NCBI RefSeq assembly: GCF_965363235.1
Contig: NC_134842.1
Coordinates: 6,227,112-6,291,111, forward strand
Source: Mytilus galloprovincialis
Taxonomy: Eukaryota > Mollusca > Bivalvia > Mytilida > Mytilidae
Direction: 5' to 3'
Length of the DNA stretch: 64,000 bases
This document shows positions 48,681 to 62,193 of the stretch, one piece after another. Each line of letters begins with the position of its first letter. The stretch's first letter is position 1. A model generated the notes under the pieces. That model saw only the letters and a list, made by a program, of their open reading frames with translations, made no database searches and was not told the origin of the DNA. A program made the position numbers and the translations under genes.

Positions 48681-50110
48681 AATAAAGGCAACAGTAGTAT
48701 ACCGCTGTTCAAAACTCATAAATCCATGGACAAAAAACAAAATCGGGGTAACAAACTAAAACCGAGGGAAACGCATTAAATATAAGAGGAGAACAACGAC
48801 ACAACACAGAAACGCAACACACACAGAAACGGACCAAGCAACAGACAAAACACCACGAGAATAACAAATATGACATCAAAACCAAATACAAGAATTTGGG
48901 ATAGATAAGTACCGTGCCACGTCTTATCTAAAAAATAAGAGAAAACACAAACGACTCAACGTTAAAATGCAACACACACAGAAACGAACAATATTATAAC
49001 AATGGCCATCTTCCTGACTTGGTACAGGACACTTTTAAAGGGGAATAAAAGTGGTGGGTTGAACCTGGTTTTATGGCATGCCAAACCTCGCACTTTAATG
49101 GCAAAGTTAAATATAACATTGAAATGACAACATAATATTACAGGACTACAATACAAACAAAAAGGAGACCATATTAGACAAAGAAAAGCATGATTAATAG
49201 ACAACAAAAGCATCAAGTTTAAAATTCAATACGCCAAAAACGCGTCTTGTCCACACAAGACTCAATAGTGACGCCCAGATATAAAAGATCGAAAGTGAAA
49301 AAAGTACAAAGTTGTACAGCACTGAAGATCAAAAGTTGAAAAGGTTTTGCCAAATACGGCATTGTTTGTATGCCCAGGATAAGAACATTCGTATTATATA
49401 GAACAATTCATGCTATTGCAAACAGTAAATTTTATCAAATGAATATGAAAGAGATATACATAATCATGATAATGAAACTGAAGTATTAACTAATTACAGA
49501 AAACTAAACCCGAATACATAACGCCCAGATATAAAAGATCGAAAGTGAAAAAAGTACAAAGTTGTACAGCACTGAAGATCAAAAGTTGAAAAGGTTTTGC
49601 CAAATACGGCATTGTTTTTATGCCCGGGATAAGAACACTTCTATATAGAACGATTCATGCTATTGCAAACAGTAAATTTTAACAAATGAATGTGAAAGAT
49701 ATATTCATAATGAAACTGAAGTATTAACTTATTACAGAAAACTAAACCCGAATACATGATGCAGCATAGACACACCCGAATCAATCCAGGCGTCAACGCA
49801 ATTAAAAAAATGACGTCACATACGATGGTTAAAAGGCAAACGTTATGCCACATTTGAATTTATGAAATTTAGAAACAGCATGACGTCACACATGAAAAAC
49901 TATAATACAAAAGTGAGATAGAATTAGGATTGCTTTAAGATTATATTAGAACTAAATACTGATAATTTATTAAAACAAAATGCATATTGCAATACTTATT
50001 AATAGCAATTAACTGTAATATATATATGTCAAGTTTGTTATGAATCCAACTTCAAACGTAATTAATCGTACGAAATTAAATATAATAAATAAAGGCGGTG
50101 ATTAATTGAT
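48681..50110. mobile_element. 1.4-kb insertion downstream of the unit 4 fossil
   Basis: Units 1 and 3 join its two flanks directly. It begins with R5-like text (GGCAACAGTAGTATACCGCT). From 49,271 it contains two tandem copies of a 250-bp block (period 49,271 to 49,521), each with GAAGATCAAAAGTTGAAAAG and TGCCAAATACGGCATTG. It carries no gene and no clear terminal repeats; a possible short duplication (GATA or ATA) flanks it. It places 1.4 kb between the gene's stop and its original AATAAA; another minus-strand AATAAA inside it (49,966-49,971) could serve instead. Confidence 0.7.
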
Positions 50111-50149
50111 AATACTTGTCATTCATCTCGGTGACTCACTAATGTTTCT

Positions 50150-50880
50150 CTATCGAGTACACGCAGCATCAGCAACAGTACAACCAACAAAGGCTGATGT
50201 ACACAGACCAGTGGCAGGTTCAACACAGGCACCTAAACATAACCCAAATGTAAAAATGCCACAAAGAGTACATGCTACAGTCACTACACCACAAGTAACT
50301 CCAAATGTAGTGCAACTGTCTTTTAATGCTTTGAGGTCACATGATCTCTTTTGTCTATTATTTGTTCCAACCTGTGTGTTGTTAAGTTCTATTGCATCTG
50401 CGATGACTTTCCCAAACAAATTCTTGGACAATAGTGTGGTAATATCCCCCAAATCGTTGACAGTGTCCAACAAGTCTTTTGGCTCATATGGGCATTTGGA
50501 GTACATTGATTCACAGACATCACTATCTTTTACGGAGTGTCCATTTTTAGCTCCATATAAAACATGTCCAATATTCGGATAGTCAGCTAATAATTTCCTG
50601 GCTTCTGCATATAACAAACTGTCATGGTCTTGTCCGTTGTCAGTTGCAATTTTGGTTAGTAGACCTAAAGGGTTGTTCAACCTCTGATTCCATTTGGATT
50701 CTGGTAATGCAGCAAGTAAACACATCATTTCTCCTACACATTCAGTAGTATGATCGTGAGAGTCAATTAATTTGTCTGCAATAGCAATCATAGTTTTAGC
50801 TTGTTCGAATCATTGTCGTTTAACAATGCTGTTCCAGAGGTCCCCAATACAGCGACTAACCAACAATATATGGTAATCAT
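50150..50880 (-). pseudogene. Broken copy of the cysteine-rich preproprotein gene (unit 4)
   Basis: Near-identical partner of the unit 3 copy, in the opposite direction. It looks broken, with about one break, shared with unit 3. The remaining open part covers the propeptide, an RQKR site and the mature ten-cysteine domain but has no signal peptide. Its propeptide is about 93% identical to gene 1, its mature part only about 64%. The TATA-like box (51,046-51,052, complement) and 5' acceptor are kept, so transcription is possible. Confidence 0.7.
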
Positions 50881-51249
50881 CCCTCAATAGTTTCTGCAAA
50901 TTAAAAATTCAAATAAAGATTATAATAAAGTAATGAATCTGTGTATATTCATTTTTGCGTTTTTATTCAGTTTGCTGGTGAATCACAAAAATGTACAATA
51001 CAACGCAATCTTATTTGTACGAAATATTTCAAACGGTAGTCAGACATTTATAGGTATCTAAAACGAATTGTAATTTACAATAAGCATTGGAATAACACTT
51101 TGGTGAATATCAGGTAGGATTGTCAATCTTGATATGGAAATAAGCTTTACAAAATATCTTATATGGTTTATTTCTGTTGTAAACTCTTGTTTCTATCTGT
51201 TTTCAATTATATCAAAATTAAATTGATTTCTACAAGTTTTTCATTAGAA

Positions 51250-51491
51250 GCAAATAAAGGCAACAGTAGTATACGGCTGTTTAATAGTCATACATTGATT
51301 AAACGAAAACAAATCCGGGTCAGAAACCAAAACCGAAGGAAACACATCAACTATAACAGGAAAACAACGGAACAACGTAAACACTGAACTGCAACAAAAA
51401 CAAACGCCAACATACATAGAAAAGGACTACTAGTATTTGATAACAACTGCAAACCAAACGGTACTAAACATCGTAAAAAGCAATTAAAACA
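51250..51491 (+). repeat. R5 copy upstream of the unit 4 fossil
   Basis: Reverse counterpart of 34,470-34,711, with the same end at AGGCAACAGTAGTATACGGC. Confidence 0.8.
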
Positions 51492-53990
51492 ATTAGTCTA
51501 TTTATAGCCCTATTGAACAAAAGCCTACATCCAAGTGCATACCAATCATTGGAAAACATTTAATGATTATAGCGACGACATTTTTTAACATGATATATCA
51601 TGCCGTTCTTCACTGTCGTGTGTCGTATTATATAAGCAATTCAGTTTGATACTCACTTATATTTCTATTAGTATGCACTATTCATATTGAATTTTGATAA
51701 GCCAGTTCAGAATAAGATACTGTTTAATACATTTGGGTTTGAATGGTTATACATTGACACCAATATATTTGTTTATTTGTTGATGATGTACTGATACAAA
51801 CATTTATTGTTTATGTCATGTACAATAACAAATAGAGATTTCCATTTTATATATTTTCTGATAATGTTAGCATACCTATTTTGAACTAAAATTTGACGCC
51901 AATTTTTGAAATCTTATTTATTAATATAAAAATTTCAAAAATTAAGTTTGTTTGTCTTATTACTTATTGTTCTTAGATGAAAGTACTCAACAACTGACCG
52001 TCTGTATTACCACTATGCTAAGACCAAGTAATTTTCAATTATTACAGATTAAAGCTTTTAGACCATCTTTCACCATTGACTAACCCAATTTGCTTCCTTA
52101 TATCTAAAGATATGTTAGTATTTTCTACTAGTTCTCCTTCAGTCTTCATCCAAATCAACTTCTGGATAACAGTCCTGAGTGGTTTTGTTATTTGTTCATT
52201 TCTAAATGGTATCGTTATTTATACATAAAACTAGCCAATAATGTTGAAATTTTCTGCATGTATAACGTTACACTTTTTGATTTTCCCGTTTGTGTAATTA
52301 TTTTTATGCGTGATGCTTCAAGAGAATAAAAAAAACCAGCTAAAATCTACCCTTTTAATTTCCCCTTTTAGCATATCTTTATTGTAGTGTTTTTTTCACT
52401 CCATCTGTCTTTCCTCCAAAATAAATTTATTCAACCCGATTCAAATTCTTTGCTGTATCTTTCTTTGGAGTACTAGCAAAAAAGATGTATTTTGGTACAA
52501 TTTATGACCCAATTATTGCCTATTTCATTTTTATTTTAATTTAAATGTCCTAAATAATTACCTTAACATTTAATGCTTTTTTCCCAATTTATTCCTTCTA
52601 ATTTGTCAGAATCATTGTTTCACAATTCACTTTCCTCCATTTTTGTTTATATTTTGTTAACATCAAGCCAGACAGAGAACCAACTAATTCAATTTCGTTG
52701 AAAAGAATGATAATATTTTGAAAAAAAGAGTGTAATCATACGGTAATTGAGAAATCTTTATACTACGAGTTTTTTTGTCTACCTTAATCTTTATCCCTTG
52801 ATGTATTTATTGCTTCTTAGTCTTAATGATAACATTTCTACTAAAAAATAAATAATAAACAAAATAAAGGACACCCTTGACGAAAATCTATAGAGTTTAA
52901 ATTAACGATATCAACCCGTTGTTTAAAACAAATTGTTTTTAAATTATGTTTGCAGCTATCATGATTGATTAAATCCAAAAATGTTTCATTGTACATGTTG
53001 TATTGAAAATAAAATATGTTTTGATAAAATCTAAAAAAAATTATAGCTCCTCAGTTTGATATGTTTTCATCTAATAAGTAATATCTATATTTTAAATACC
53101 CAACATTAAATTACTTTAAATGTTTGAAAAATCTACATGTATTACGTTTATACTAGAAAGATCGTACCTGTGACTTACTTGTTCCAAAAGGCTGAAATTG
53201 ATTGCTACAGAAGGCTGGAGGTTTTCTGGTTGTGTCTTTAGCTTTGAGGGGTCTATTTTATAGCCTGTTTTGTTTAAAATGTCATATTTTTCTAGACAAA
53301 TGATAGATGTTTTTCTTTGAAAATTTGCATTGTTGTTATAATTTTCGTGTGGGTCAATGTCATTTACTTTTAGTCTCCTCAGTGATCGTCGTTTATCTTC
53401 TTTACATTTTTTAGTAATATAATTTATAATGACTCAGTTTTATGTCAAAACAGAATTAAATAGATTTAAAGGAAAACTTATGTAAGATTTCCAAAAATAT
53501 TACGTGTTATAGAAAACTTACAATCTTGAAACTGTTTATTCAAAATATAATACTTCTTATATTGAATTTATAATTTATCTATACATTTCATTATTTGTTT
53601 GTGAAATAAACCAATCTAAATCGAACAGCTGTCTATTCCAAACAGAATGTCTTGTCGCAATGTGGTTTACTTTATGCTGGTTTTATTGCACGTGAATTTG
53701 CTTGATTCTTGGCGTACATTAAGTGAATTCAAACAAGAAGACTAAATTTTTATCATTACGTAATCAACACTGACGTTAGGGTATTTAATAAAAAATCGAA
53801 AATTAGAATTAAAGGACAAACATGTGGCTAGAATAGAAAAAGACAAACCACAACCAACGAGAATAAACAAAGAAACTAAAGATGAGTAATCAGAAACCCA
53901 CTAAAAACTTGGATAGGACTGAAGTGTTTAAGAAAGAGTGAGCAGTTCCTGCTCAAAATGTGGCATCCGCCATGTTATAACAACCCTTTT
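51492..53990 (-). repeat. Unit 4, upstream flank
   Basis: Mirror of 31,985-34,469, including the empty TTAA target (near 52,823) and R3 at 53,805-53,985. No gene. Confidence 0.75.
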
Positions 53991-55059
53991 AATTGCAAAA
54001 GTCATTTTACAGTATGCTACATGTAATCAGTAATGGTACATATAAAAAAGAAGATGTGGTATGATTGTCAATGAGACAAATCTCCTCGAGAAACAAAATG
54101 ACACAGAAATGAAGAACTATAGCCTAGGTAACCATACGTCCTCCAATAATGAGCAAAGCCCATACCGCATAGTCAGCTATAAAATGCCCCGAAATGACAA
54201 ATGTAAAACAATTCAAACAAGAAAGCATATTCACTTTGAAGCATTTTAGAGTTGTGCTTCCTTGTTTTGACGAACAACATCAAATATTGCATCAGCAATA
54301 GGAGAATGTGCGATACCCCGCCTAATCGATAGCTGTGTGAATAGCTCAAAAACGTTAAGTGTAGAATCAATTTTACACAATGAATTCATCACAAATTCAC
54401 GAACAATTTACTCGTTAACGACAATTTTGAAAATCATCCGAGCCAGTATGTAAATGTTTAAACGAGTAGGTCAAGGACATGTCAAATCATTCAAAGAACA
54501 ACCAGAAACAGTACCTGCTAAATAAGAATTGAGAAAATCAATATGTGTGGGCCAGTCTTAAAAGACACTAAAACAAATTATAAATTCAAAATTCAAAATT
54601 CAAACAGAAAAAGTTTGTGGAGGAAAAAATAATGTTTTTTACAGAATAAGATGTCGAATCAAATCAGTTGATCATTGCTGCAGTCCTAAAACAGTTTGAC
54701 ATGATATTTTGTTTTTATAATAAGTAGTATTTCAAACAATAATGTCATGAATGACGAAACGGTGGATAAACATGTGTATTCGTCAATCTGTTTGGTTTTT
54801 TTTTTAAATAGGGATTGCGTCTTCTGACACAGTTTAACTATAGGTGATGTATGCCTAGTAGTCATCACTACCAAGTCATGTTCAGGGTTTTTTGGTTGTT
54901 TTTTTTTAAATATTTTATACCCATTACAATTCTATGATCATCTGGCTAAAACAAGGGTGAACTTTTGCTATCTCTTTGTGTCCGTCGTCTGTCAAAAATC
55001 TTCATATCTTAAACTACTTGTCTAATTGGAACAAAAATCGCTGGCATCATCCTAATAAC
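53991..55059. other. Inter-unit DNA with R1
   Basis: R1 copy at 54,045-54,195 (-). The remainder mirrors 30,906-31,984 and shows no gene. Confidence 0.6.
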
Positions 55060-56025
55060 ATTAACGGTACCAATGTTTCTGCACCAGATGCGCATTTCGA
55101 CAAAACTTGTCTATTCAGTGATGCTCGTGGCCAAAATATGTAAAAACTAAAGCTTATATAAAAGAGGAAGAGCTATAATCAAAAAGTTCAAAAAAGTATA
55201 GCCAAATCAGTGACAGGAATCAGAGTTTTGGACGAGAGAGATACATTCCTTAATTTGTAATAATTTTTAACATTTTGTAACAGCAAATTTAATAACACAA
55301 AAAAATCCGTATTTTCATGCCAGTACCGGAGTACTGGCTACTGGGCTGGTGATACCCTCGGGGACTAACAGTCCACTAGCAGAGGCATCGACCCAGTGGT
55401 AGTAATAACATTAACGGTACCAATTTTTCTGCACCAGATGCGCATTTCGACAATACATGTTTCGATTTTCAGTGATGCTCGTAAAATATAGCCAAACCCG
55501 TGAAAGGAATCAGAGCTTTGCATGAGGGAGATACATTCCTTAATTTATAATAATTTTTAACATTTTGAAACAGCAAATATAATAACACAAAAAATCCGTT
55601 TTTTCATGCCAGAACCGGAGTACTTGCTACTGAGCTGGTGATATCCTCGGGGACTAACAGTCCACCAGCAGAGGCATCGACCCAGTGGTAGTACCAATTT
55701 GTCTGCACCAGATGCGTATTTCGACAATACATGTCTCTTCAGTGATGCTCGTGGCCAAAATATGTAAAATCCAAAGCTTATATAAAAGATGAATAGCTAT
55801 AATCCAAAAGTTCCAAAAGTATAGCCAAATCCGTGAAAGTGATCAGAGCTTTGCATGGAGGAGAGACAGTCCTTAATTTGTAATAATTTTAACATTTTGT
55901 AACAGCAAATTAAATAACACAAAAAAAATCCGTATTTTCATGCCAGGACCGGAGTACTGGCTTCTGGGCTGGTGATACCCTCGGGGACTACAGTCCACCA
56001 GCAGAGGCATTGACGCGGTGGGGTG
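55060..56025 (-). repeat. Tandem R6-related SINE-like units, right arm
   Basis: Mirror of 29,895-30,905 but without the 97-bp patch; its R6 text near 55,305-55,345 is uninterrupted. Positions 56,026-56,560 mirror 29,360-29,895 and hold nothing else recognised. Confidence 0.75.
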
Positions 56026-56578
56026 TCTTTTTTCAAAGTTGTATCCGATGATCCCGCTTTCAAACCAACATCGCCATCTTTATTATAAATAGAGCATAGG
56101 ACTAAAATGTATTGATGTAAAATTTAAACTTTTTGCTGATTTTGTCGAATATACAAATTAGGCATATTTTGACAGAAAATCAATGTAAAATCTTCTCCCT
56201 TGAAGTGGATGTGCAATTGGATCTAAACTTAACATACATAGTCCTTAGGTTGTCCCTTTCAAACTTTATCTTATAGCTTGCCTTGCCAACCAAAATGGCC
56301 TTCGATACTGAAAATAGAAATTTCTTAAAGTAACCCAAACTGGTTTATATTACAGGAAAATGGAATGACATTTGAACTACTGTCTCGTGACAATGAGTCG
56401 GTTTACATATTCTGTGTCAATAAGAGTCGCCAAGGTAGCAAATAGAAACCTTACAAGAAAACAGTAAACACCATAAGCAATAGTAACGACGAGATTAAAA
56501 CCATTATTACCAAATTTAAGTTTGTAACGAAAATGTATTTTCTTTCAATCGATTGATGATCTTTGAACAGCGGTATAC

Positions 56579-57371
56579 TACTGTTACATTTATCTAAATA
56601 GAAAACTAAAGATAGAATCAAACAAACAAAAAAAGCCTAAATGCTTCAGGCGGTCATGGAGTGTTTAAAATGAATTTAATATCAGGTTTTCATTTTTGTC
56701 CAGTCAGCACATATGAAGAGTACACAAAGGTTGATTTTAGAAAGTACATGTATATATGTTAATCATTTTGACATAATTTATGTTAAGTGTTTAAAACAAC
56801 AACATGCATAATAAATTTAGCAAGGTAAAAAATTTGCTCGGCCTTTGCGCAAACACAGGTACATGTATTCTCTATGGCTTATCGTTTATCAACACAATTA
56901 TAATTTAATTATAGATACATGCTTTTAAAAGAATACTATAGTGTAAACAGATTGCAAACATATCTAGAAAGAGTCTATATGTCAATACTGTATATGGTGT
57001 AAATCAATAATACTTATTTCGGCAGTTTGATAAAAAACGTATAATTTCTTGTGGTTAAAAATGCTATATCTGTTAACTGTTCTTCCAGTGTAATTTTATC
57101 ATGTGTCTTCTTTTGACTGTTTATAACAATATAAGTATAGTATCATGTAATTAAATGTAAATCAATCATGCTCAAATAAAGAAAAAGTAATAGCGATAGG
57201 GAAAAACAACATTGGTTTTGTCAAAATCCTTATAATCACAACATACTATATTCATTTATGTCATACAAAACAATATCTACATGAATGGTATATGATCCAA
57301 TACAATATATCATGCATCAATGTCATACTTACGATATATATATATATATATATATATATTTGTGACATGTA
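56579..57371. other. 0.8-kb segment absent from the left arm
   Basis: The left arm joins the flanks at a shared GTAT/ATAC. R5-like text (CAGCGGTATACTACTGTTAC) crosses the junction intact here but is cut in the left arm, so a deletion in the left arm by microhomology is more likely than an insertion here. It ends in a TA microsatellite (57,332-57,359). No gene. Confidence 0.65.
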
Positions 57372-60300
57372 ATACAATATGTACATGGACATTTATATTA
57401 TACTATACAATACATTTATGACATGCAATACAATGTGTACATGAACAATTATATTATACAATATAACACATTTATTTCCCGTGTCTTAGGGCGATATAAA
57501 GATTTGTTTACCAAAGAAGATTCATATTTCACGAGGGCTTTGTCCAAGGGAAATATGATTTTTCAAGGGGGGACAAATCTTCATATCTCTCGAAGCTAAG
57601 GGAAATAATTGTCTTGTTCCACTGCCTATGCTTTGTTATCTTCCAAAATATAGTATATTAATTCATACCTTTTTGTTTAAATAGCTAAACGAGGCATACA
57701 CATTGACAAACAGTACGAATCAAAAGTACAATCAATAGTATTTTTTTATTTTAATGCTGGAATAAATTTTAACACGGGAATGACTTTACTACAGTGACGC
57801 TATTTTATTAAAACCACTTCCAAAACGGTAGGTTCATTAACCGCGAGTAACGTCATACTACGAGGTCCCGATCAACAAAGAGGAATATGATGTTCAGAAG
57901 GGAATATGATACTCAGAGGGGAATATGAAGTTTTACGTGTGATAGTTTCGACCAATCAAATGTTGATTTCACGATCAAAATCAACATGCAGTGGAATAAA
58001 ATATATACATTTATGTCACACAATACAGTTCATACATTGATTTCACACAATATGAAATACATTTACGTCATACAATAGACCAAATCACTACTGAACAGTA
58101 GGAATCAGCACCCAAATATGTTTATATATAACATGTAATTTGACCCCCTTACTTAATATGTTATACATGAAATATCTAGCAAAATTGGAAAAGTGTATAA
58201 AAAAGGTATACACCAATTACACTAGGGACTATATTCGAGGACAAGGAAAACTAAAGTACGATAACTGTGTTTTGGGAGCATATTTGCACATAAAGACACA
58301 TGATGTTGCAATAAAACATTTTGACATGTGATTAAATTTTTTATTTAGCAATTGGCATGTGTGGGGTGTATTTCTTCTGGACAAGGTTCTAATGGGTCTA
58401 GGAGAAAGGATTAACGAGAACAAACTGTAACAAATATAAAACCACAGTTATACTGTAGATATAGGAACATGTGGTATGAGTACCAATTAGACAACTCTCC
58501 ATCCAAGTTTCAATTTATAAAATTAAACTAATATATATCAAGATACAGTCGTCAAAGATTGGTTCACACCAAACATCAAGCTACATGTATACAGGGTCTA
58601 AAACAATTACTATTGTAAAACCATTTAAACAGGAAAACCAACGGTCTAATCTATATAAAAAAAAGAGTAACGAGAAACACTTATGACATGTTTAATGTAA
58701 TTTTTTATAAACTATATAAAGTTTAAAAAACAGTTCTTGTTTAATGACAAAAGTGGAAACAATTAACATCATTTTTATAAATAGTAGATTCGAACTAGTA
58801 CCAAAGTGTTAAATAATCTGTGTTCCAGAGACTTTATTAAAAGTGAGCATAAATCCTATCACTGTGACAAATTGTGTAATATATCTTACACAGTCACAAA
58901 GCAAACTGGAGTAAAATTTATGATACCTCATGTACCCGGTCAATTGGTAAAAAAACTATTATTATTCAACATTTCAGGACACGACCTTGCACAATTCATT
59001 ATGAAAAGTCCAATAAACTTGAAACAAAAAATGTGAAAAATCTTCGAATTAAATCACAAATGTCTTACTAAAGTCGATTTTAGCCTCTCAATTATATATC
59101 TTTAAATGTATGTCAGTTTTGAATCGGTCTGAAATGACGAACAATACATTACATCGAAAGTTGTTCATATTTAAGACTTATCTCCTGCAGTAAATTAAAT
59201 ATTGTACAATACGATCAGTCCACTTTATGTTAAGACGCTGGTATTTACCTATACATATCAATCATAACGCAAATTGATTGAAAACGGAACAGGACCTTAC
59301 AATTTATTATTCAGACTTTTAAGATCCTTTTTAAATCACAATGAAAGTTCGAGACTACAAATCATTTACCAGATTAGATGCTATCAACTATTAAGATAAA
59401 TCAACCATACAGCCATCTTAGTATTTAGTTTAAATGGTTAATATACATGTACGTGTAGTCAATGTGGTTGTTTATATAAGCACAACATAACATATTTGGT
59501 TTTTCCGGTTTAAAAAAAAAATGTTAGTGGAGGGCATTGCTTTTACGACAATGTAACATTTCATGAACTTTTACAAATATATATATACCACCTCAATATT
59601 ATATTTTGTGATTGGGATTTTTTTAGTCTTTTTAACTCTTCCAATTCTTATCATACCAAAAATCTAGCAAAATTGTTAATGTTGCTTATTCACTTATTAG
59701 TAAAGAATAAGACAAGTTTAGTCGAAATCTGATAATGTGTCACCATGAAGTGAATTTTCTTACATATTATTATCATTATTGTTGTCGTCGTAATAATCAT
59801 CCACTTATTTAAAAACTTGTCATAGTCAAGAAATAATTTAATATCATCAAGGAAATCAATTTTGGTTTGTTTTGCCAGCTGTTCATGGACTTATTTTAAT
59901 TGTCCTTGGATTTTGGTACCTTTTTAAAAAAAATTATTTTCACTTTGCAGATGGGCGGTCAACTAATGTAGAATTATAAAAGTATTAATAGAATTGATTA
60001 ACAAGTTTTCTACTTTTCGTAAGTGCACATTACCAGACAGAAGGCAGACGATGATATATCATTTTGTATAAGATGACCAGTAAATGGTAGTATTTATCAT
60101 CGAGTGTCCTTGATTTATAACACCTGTACCATGTCTCTGATGTTAAACACACATGTACCTATATTAGTAAGTTTCATACGGACGTAACCATAAATATTTT
60201 CTGATGATACATGTTAGAGCACGAAAGTGCTTCATTTGACTTTGAATTGAATGCATTTTAACATTCAAGATACTGCTTTACTATTGTCATAATGAATTAA

Positions 60301-62193
60301 CATTTTGTTCCAAATTGCCTCATGGTTATAGTATCAACAAAACATAACGATGAATTTTGAATTGAAAAACTTGTTCAAACAAATTTAATTTCATTTCAAT
60401 GTTTAATATTATACTGATACAGAACAAAACAACGAAAAGGCATACGGCGTATATAGAATTGTTCGTAAATGTATCACTTTAACTCGGCATGATTGTAGAC
60501 AAGTGATTTAGTTTGTTGATTAAGTAGGAATAATTAATACTCTTTCTGGTAATTATAAGAACTCGGCTGAATTTTAGACAATTTTGTTTTAAAAAATTAT
60601 ACAGTATCAGCCATTTAATATGATTGATAACATTCTATATTTTGTAAGGGAGGCCATTTAAATGAAGTATGTGGTAATCTAATACAATTAATGAAAAGAA
60701 CATATTTTGTTGTTTTTGTTTGACCAAGTATGTTAACAGGATAAAGTTTTTGTACTGATTTTTTTCAACAATAATGTAAAATGACGTTTACGATTACGAA
60801 GGTTATCAAAACACGGCGGGAACTGCCCACTCTTTCCAAAGCACTACACTCGGTTAGTTTAATGTATTTGTTCTCGTTGGTTTTTGTTTGTCTGTTTTCT
60901 ATTCATGCCACTTTGTTTCCTTTCGATATTGATTATTTTATTTTTTTTTAAATACCATTACATTAGTGTGGCGATCGACATTTAGTCTTCTTTTATGAAC
61001 CCCTTGAATTTACCCCAAATATCAAGGAAATGGATGTACAATAAAATATGCATAAACTAAACCAATGTGCTACAAGACGTTTTATTTGCAATTGAATATT
61101 CGATTATACTGATTTTATTCAATTATATATTAAATGAAGTGTATAGATAAAATGTAAATTCAATAAACATGCATTATTGATTTAAATCGGGGTCAGTAAG
61201 AAGGATTAGGTTTTGAATAAACATATTCAAATGCCCAAGTATTCCACAATATGTAATATTTTTAAAAATCTGTTATACGTTTTCTCTTGACATGCTTAAT
61301 TAAATTGAGAATGGAAATGGGGAATGTGTCTAAACGACAACAACCCGTTCATAGAGCAGACAACAGCCGAAGGCTACCAATGGGTCTTCAATGTAGCGAG
61401 AAACTCCCGCACCACGAAGCGTCCTTCAGCTGGCCCCTAAATCTATATAAATATGTTTTGACATAAAACTGAAGAATTATAAATTGTATCATTAAGAATA
61501 TGATGAAAATACACGACAATTTCTGAGGAGACTTGAAGGACATGACATTGACTCACACGTACATTAAAACGATAAATTAAATGCAAATTTTCGAGAAAAA
61601 AAATATCAACTTTCTTTTAAAAAAGGATGTCATTTAAAACAAAGCTGGCTATAAAATGAGCGCCTCAAAGCTATAGACGCATCAGCAAACCTACAGCCGT
61701 CAGTAGCAGTCAATTACATCCTACAGTAGCAGCCTTCTGGAAATTCACAGGTACTGTCTGTTTATCATAAACGTTATACATGTAGATGCTTCAAACACTT
61801 ACAGTTGTTTCATGTCGGGTATTTAAAATATTACTGAATTAGTCAACACATGCATCAATTTTTGTGGGGTCGTTTATAGGTTGACGTTCGGTGTGAGCCA
61901 AGGCTCCGTGTTAAAGACCGTACTTTGACCAATAATGGTGTAATTTTATAATTTATGACTTGGATGGAGAGTTGTCTCATTGGCGCTCATACCATATCTT
62001 CTTATATCTATCATATACATTTTTTGTAGATTTTTTCTAAACTTGCTTTTATCTTTTATACACCGAAACATTTTTGGATTTGATAAATCATGAAGGGTGA
62101 AGACATTTTATACTAAATGTACAATCTTGTTTAAAACAACGGGTATCGGGTTATATGTGTGCGTGGTTTTTATTTTTAGCCGACACAATGGTA
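57372..62193. other. Right-arm mirror of 24,529-29,347
   Basis: Contains the tandem ATAAATGTAT-type array, R2 (58,450-58,600), R3 (60,790-60,950), R4 (61,295-61,440) and R2 (61,865-62,015). No gene can be supported. Confidence 0.65.
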
